The notes under the pieces: model-generated | Seen by the model: only the letters and a program-made list of their open reading frames with translations | Databases searched by the model: none | What the model was told of the DNA's origin: nothing | Part shown: piece after piece, positions 4,415-5,400 of the stretch | Numbering within the stretch: the first letter of the stretch is position 1 | Layout of the letters: every line of letters begins with the position of its first letter | Translations under genes and position numbers: made by a program | From: Bacteroidales bacterium | GTDB taxonomy: Bacteria > Bacteroidota > Bacteroidia > Bacteroidales > VadinHA17 | Direction: 5' to 3' | Length of the DNA: 5,400 nt | Assembly (NCBI GenBank): GCA_003501665.1 | Contig: DNOQ01000378.1 | Span: forward strand, 346 to 5,745

Positions 4415-5400
4415 ATGAGAACACTTAAAACAGGATTATTATTAATTGCCCTGGTTGCTGTCTTTACAAGTTGTGACAAGTCAGCCAATCAGAAATTCAT
4501 GATGAATGCAAAATTCAATGCATTGATCAATCCTATTCCATTAAATGCTGGTGATTGTGGTGAACAATTTACCACAAAACTTATGGCCGGTCAGCATATA
4601 GAAGCCGGACAGGTCAACGTGTGGGTTCAGGACGGCACTCTGATGGTTAAATATATTGCCAATTCTGATTGGCTGATCTCTGAAACACATCTTGCTGTTG
4701 AAAATGATGCAGATCTGATACCTCACACAAATACAGGTAATCCCAAGATCGGTAACTTTAAATACAATAGGGATCATGATCCGATGGTATCAGAGGTGCT
4801 TTATGAGGTTCCTTTGGCAAATCTTGGTCCCACAGTATATATTGCCGCGCATGCAGTAGTGTGGCAGCTTCACTGTGATGGGATCCGTGAACTTGAAGCT
4901 ATGCTTCCGGGGGATGATGTTCTGGTTGGAGTATCTTTTTCAAATCCTGCCTATCTTGCTGCTGATGTCAATCTTGTTGACAGTTATTATGACCTTACCA
5001 TCTCGGGTGCCGGGGCTCTTGATGGCATCTATCCTTCATGGTGTGCCGATAACAACGGAAGGCCTGTGGACTATTCAAACGCGTACCTTATTTCTTCATA
5101 TTCTGCATCCTGTGATCTGGGTTCGGTAGTGCCTAAACCTGAAAATCTCGATAACCTTAATTATCTGATGAACAAGTACTATCCGGGGACAGGTTTTAAA
5201 GTTCTTCAGGCTGCAATATGGACACTGATGAATGGATCATATAACTTCATAAGTGGGGGAATTACAAAGCCACCATTTACAACAGCAGAGAAAGATGAAG
5301 TCGACCATATTATTGCTGATGCTTTGGACAATGGCGAAGGTTTTGTTCCCGGCCCGTCAGATTATCTGGTAATTCTTGTGCACTCAGGCGACAGAAAAAA
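4415..5400 (+). CDS. Second paralogous lipoprotein with WCADNN / QAAIW module, 3' end cut by the window
   Basis: The frame stays open from ATG 4415 to the window end, giving 328 complete codons. By comparison with its neighbour about 40 residues, including the WxxYF ending, are missing. The signal peptide MRTLKTGLLLIALVAVFTSC has a TS-C lipobox with the lipidated Cys at residue 20, exactly as in the upstream copy. The same motifs follow in the same order: W86...ETHLAVEN, NTGNPKIG, IAAHA (143-147), PSWCADNN with C210, LNYLMNKY, LQAAIWTLMNG with Q265, then FVPGPSDYLVILVHSGD. The Cys-to-Gln distance is 55 residues in both copies. SYYDLTISGAGALDG just before the Cys makes the module easier to recognise here than in the first copy. 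It is predicted to be an outer-membrane or surface lipoprotein of unknown function, from tandem duplication. The ribosome binding site is weak and the start is preceded by ATTAAATT, common for Bacteroidota. Confidence 0.85.
   Translation, partial: MRTLKTGLLLIALVAVFTSCDKSANQKFMMNAKFNALINPIPLNAGDCGEQFTTKLMAGQHIEAGQVNVWVQDGTLMVKYIANSDWLISETHLAVENDADLIPHTNTGNPKIGNFKYNRDHDPMVSEVLYEVPLANLGPTVYIAAHAVVWQLHCDGIRELEAMLPGDDVLVGVSFSNPAYLAADVNLVDSYYDLTISGAGALDGIYPSWCADNNGRPVDYSNAYLISSYSASCDLGSVVPKPENLDNLNYLMNKYYPGTGFKVLQAAIWTLMNGSYNFISGGITKPPFTTAEKDEVDHIIADALDNGEGFVPGPSDYLVILVHSGDRK

Overview
The window looks like a chromosomal segment of a Bacteroidota bacterium. The evidence is AT-rich DNA, two short lipoprotein signal peptides ending in S-C or G-C, mostly weak Shine-Dalgarno sites, promoter-like TTG-N20-TAnnTT elements, and intergenic CCTGCAC-type heptad repeats. 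This placement is inferred from features, not from a database match.

Left part (1-1633): the 3' end of an unrecognised gene is followed, one base after its stop, by an FAD/NAD(P)-binding amine-oxidase-like (protoporphyrinogen-oxidase-like) flavoprotein of the kind often found in surface-glycan gene clusters. The two are almost certainly one operon. A gene-free stretch of about 515 bases (1634-2148) follows. It holds inverted heptad-repeat arrays, several small dyads and an ACCGGTCA hairpin. Next comes a polysaccharide deacetylase-like (NodB/CE4-fold) protein (2149-3102) with intact second, third and last motifs but a divergent first motif. The flavoprotein and the deacetylase plausibly modify a cell-surface or exported glycan or glycolipid; the substrate cannot be read from the sequence.

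Right part (3103-5400): two tandem, same-strand paralogous lipoprotein genes, the second cut by the window edge. Both have a lipobox with the lipidated Cys at residue 20, an N-terminal beta-rich region with W...ET(N/H)LA(I/V)EN and AAHA motifs, then a WCADNN module followed exactly 55 residues later by Q-A-x-(V/I)-W. The first also shows a C-terminal W-x-x-YF-x-Y ending that appears to be the last part of the N-terminal sandwich, so the Cys/Gln module looks inserted. The conserved Cys and Gln resemble the pair that forms an internal thioester in Gram-positive thioester-domain adhesins. That is the most interesting hypothesis here, but it is unproven.

The two lipoprotein genes also share a promoter/leader layout (TCTTGA, then TAnCTTnCGG at identical spacing, then the ATG about 42 bases downstream). 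This supports duplication of the whole promoter-gene unit and the choice of start codon for the first copy. The intergenic region between them holds a long imperfect inverted repeat overlapping the second promoter.
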